Positions 4,885 through 6,288 of a DNA stretch of 6,288 nt are shown here, piece after piece. Both the position numbers and the translations under genes were made by a program. Source of the stretch: CADCVW01 sp035644935 (lineage in GTDB: Bacteria > Pseudomonadota > Alphaproteobacteria > Sphingomonadales > Sphingomonadaceae). Where the stretch lies: the NCBI GenBank assembly GCA_035644935.1, contig DASQNO010000021.1:1-6288 (forward strand), read 5' to 3'. Position 1 is the stretch's first letter, and the number at the start of each line of letters is the position of its first letter. A model generated the notes under the pieces. That model searched no databases. It was not told where the DNA came from and worked only from the letters and a program-made list of their open reading frames with translations.

Positions 4885-5208
4885 CTATGCCGCGCGCGGC
4901 CCCAGGAGGATGATCGCCGCTCCGGAAAGGCAAATCGCGCCGCCGAGCAGATCCCAGCGATCCGGTCGTGCGCCCTCGACGAGCCAGAGCCACGCCAGGG
5001 CAGTGGCGATGTAGACCCCACCATATGCGGCGAAAGCGCGCCCGGCATGGTCCGCCTCGATTCGGGTCAGCAGATATGCAAACGTCGCAAGCGCCGCCAT
5101 GCCCGGCGCGAGCCACCAGGCCGATCTGCCGAGCTTGAGCCATGCCCAGAAGGCGAAGCACCCCGCAATTTCCGCCAGCGCGGCGGCGACGTAGAGGAGA
5201 GCGGTCAC
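4885..5208 (-). CDS. ynfA: YnfA/UPF0060 family small membrane protein
   Basis: A 107-residue, very hydrophobic protein with about four membrane helices (roughly 3-23, 29-48, 58-78, 85-104). It closely follows the YnfA (UPF0060) pattern: AEIAGCFAFWAWLK (12-25) with Glu13 in the first helix, the AYGGVYIATALAWLW block (61-75), and a final LLGGAICLSGAAIILLG. The family is related to small multidrug resistance (SMR) transporters, and an efflux role has been reported for some members. The substrate here is unknown. The start is GTG (5208-5206), with AGGG five bases upstream on the minus strand; no in-frame ATG gives the conserved N-terminus. It lies 48 bases downstream of the ABC exporter gene on the same strand and is probably co-transcribed with it, although a strong hairpin lies between them. 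Confidence 0.94.
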   Translation of the reverse strand: MTALLYVAAALAEIAGCFAFWAWLKLGRSAWWLAPGMAALATFAYLLTRIEADHAGRAFAAYGGVYIATALAWLWLVEGARPDRWDLLGGAICLSGAAIILLGPRAA

Positions 5209-5222
5209 CTGCGCCCTAAAGC

Positions 5223-5251
5223 GCCGGGCGCGTGCCGTCCGCGCGCCCGGC
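5223..5251 (-). terminator. GC-rich hairpin between the ABC exporter gene and ynfA
   Basis: GCCGGGCGCG (5223-5232) and CGCGCCCGGC (5242-5251) are exact 10-base reverse complements with a 9-base loop. In the minus-strand transcript the stem follows the exporter stop and is followed only by GCTTTAGGG, which includes the ynfA ribosome binding site. The T tract is too short for a full intrinsic terminator. Partial attenuation, mRNA 3' protection, or influence on ynfA translation starting about 14 bases later are the options. Confidence 0.45.
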
Positions 5252-5256
5252 CGCCG

Positions 5257-6288
5257 TCAAGCCGCGAGGCCTTCGAACTGCAGCCGCGCCAAGCGCGCGT
5301 AAAGGCCGCCGCGGCCCGACAAACTGTCATGTGTGCCTTCCTCGACGATGCGGCCCGCGTCCATCACGATGATGCGGTCGGCGGCGCGGACGGTGGCGAG
5401 GCGGTGCGCAATGACGATCGTCGTGCGATGGCTCATGAGCTTCTCCAGCGCGTCCTGCACCAGCCGCTCGGACTCGGCGTCGAGCGCGCTGGTCGCCTCG
5501 TCGAGCAGCAGCAGCGGCGCGTCGCGAAGGATGGCGCGGGCAATCGCCAGGCGCTGGCGCTGACCGCCCGACAGGCGCGCCCCGCCCTCGCCGAGATAGG
5601 TGTCGTAACCGTCGGGCAGCGCGCTTAGGAAATCATGTGCGTTGGCCGCGCGGGCGGCGTCTATCACCGCGTCGGGCTCTGCGTCCCAGTCGCCGTAGCG
5701 CAGATTGTCGCGCGCGGAGGCGGCAAAGATGACAGTTTCCTGCGGCACCATGGCGATCCGGGCGCGGACATCGGCCGGATCAGCTTCGCTGAGCGGCACG
5801 CCGTCGAGCAGCACGCGCCCGGCCTGCGGATCGTAGAAGCGCTGCGCGAGCTGGAACAGGGTGGACTTGCCCGCGCCGGAGGGGCCGACCACCGCGACGG
5901 TCTCTCCGGGCGCGACGTCGAGGTCAAAGCCGTCGAGCGCGGATACGTCGGGACGTGTGGGGTAGCGGAAGGTCACCCGATCGAACGTCAGCCGGCCTTG
6001 GGCAGGCCGGGGGAGGGCGAGCGGTCGCGCCGGCGCGGCGATGGCCGGCGTCTCGGCCAGCAATTCGGCCAAGCGGGCCGCGGCGCCCGAGCCGCGGATG
6101 AGGTCGCCGTACACCTCGGTCAGCGCGCCGAAAGCACCTGCGACGATGATGCCGGTGAGCACGAACGCGGCGATCGCGCCGCCCGACAGCGCGCCCGACG
6201 CGACGTCCAGCGCCCCTTGCCACATCACCAGCGTGATCGAACCAAACACCAGCGAGATGACGATCCCGGTCATCACCGCGCGCACGGC
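5257..6288 (-). CDS. ABC exporter, fused permease/ATPase (MsbA type), C-terminal part
   Basis: The gene runs off the right edge. The GTG near the edge (6285-6283) is an internal valine, not a start, because the reading frame continues to the last base. About 343 residues are visible; MsbA-type proteins are about 580-620, so roughly 250 residues with the first four helices are missing. Numbering from that valine, the last two membrane helices are at about 5-25 and 36-58. The ATPase follows: Walker A GPSGAGKST (134-142), Q-loop Gln182 (VPQE), signature LSGGQ (238-242), Walker B LLLLDE (258-263), D-loop SALD and H-loop His294 (IAHR). All catalytic motifs are intact. It should work as a homodimer in the inner membrane exporting a lipid or hydrophobic compound; the substrate cannot be told. 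It is followed by ynfA on the same strand. Confidence 0.93.
   Translation of the reverse strand, partial: AVRAVMTGIVISLVFGSITLVMWQGALDVASGALSGGAIAAFVLTGIIVAGAFGALTEVYGDLIRGSGAAARLAELLAETPAIAAPARPLALPRPAQGRLTFDRVTFRYPTRPDVSALDGFDLDVAPGETVAVVGPSGAGKSTLFQLAQRFYDPQAGRVLLDGVPLSEADPADVRARIAMVPQETVIFAASARDNLRYGDWDAEPDAVIDAARAANAHDFLSALPDGYDTYLGEGGARLSGGQRQRLAIARAILRDAPLLLLDEATSALDAESERLVQDALEKLMSHRTTIVIAHRLATVRAADRIIVMDAGRIVEEGTHDSLSGRGGLYARLARLQFEGLAA

Noticed and set aside
4750..5628. Long plus-strand open frame of 292 codons opposite ynfA and the ABC exporter
   Set aside because: It is antisense to two well-supported genes, its translation is Arg/Ala/Pro-rich without recognisable domains, and it has no ribosome binding site. 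Such frames are expected opposite high-GC genes.
6283..6285. GTG as the start of the ABC transporter gene
   Set aside because: The frame stays open to the window edge, and the visible protein lacks the first four helices expected of the family, so this is an internal valine codon.
1..6288. Mobile element, CRISPR array, toxin-antitoxin or defence system
   Set aside because: No transposase, integrase, terminal inverted repeats, regularly spaced repeats or small paired toxin-like genes were seen. The content is ordinary chromosomal metabolism and transport genes.

Overview
The window is high-GC chromosomal DNA. It looks like an alphaproteobacterium and most likely a sphingomonad. The clues are the tonB-exbB-exbD-exbD order, a TonB C-terminal domain with a cysteine pair, a DUF1285 gene divergent from a pteridine-reductase-like/folB-like pair, and codon choice strongly biased to G or C. 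The taxonomic call rests on recalled gene order and protein style, not on a search.

Region 1 (1-1826): A DUF1285 protein is encoded on the minus strand (7-573). It is divergent from a two-gene plus-strand unit: a short-chain dehydrogenase of the pteridine reductase/FolM type (655-1422) and a dihydroneopterin aldolase-family protein (FolB/FolX type, 1419-1826). The two overlap by ATGA and are probably translationally coupled. Together they suggest pterin/folate metabolism. The 81-base divergent gap holds an 18-base near-perfect palindrome between two identical 16-base repeats, plus a G-quadruplex-compatible run.

Region 2 (1827-4714): After a 177-base leader come tonB (2004-2720), exbB (2772-3635), exbD1 (3710-4198) and exbD2 (4224-4655), all on the plus strand. 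A strong terminator hairpin closes the unit at 4685-4714. The products form the inner-membrane proton-driven motor (ExbB plus two ExbD paralogues) and the TonB arm that energises outer-membrane TonB-dependent receptors. A second terminator-like hairpin lies inside the operon, between exbB and exbD1. It could lower exbD expression relative to exbB.

Region 3 (4715-6288): A gap without a supported gene is followed by two minus-strand genes. These are ynfA (UPF0060, a small four-helix membrane protein starting at GTG, 4885-5208) and, upstream of it, the C-terminal part of an MsbA-type ABC exporter (5257-6288). The exporter's start lies beyond the right edge. A 10-bp GC hairpin separates them.

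Almost everything here is a recognisable family. I see no phage, transposon, CRISPR array, RNA gene or clear new system. The points most worth following up are the intra-operon hairpin, the repeat/palindrome unit at 591-638, the duplicated ExbD with cysteines in only one copy, and the PTR1-like active site of the dehydrogenase.
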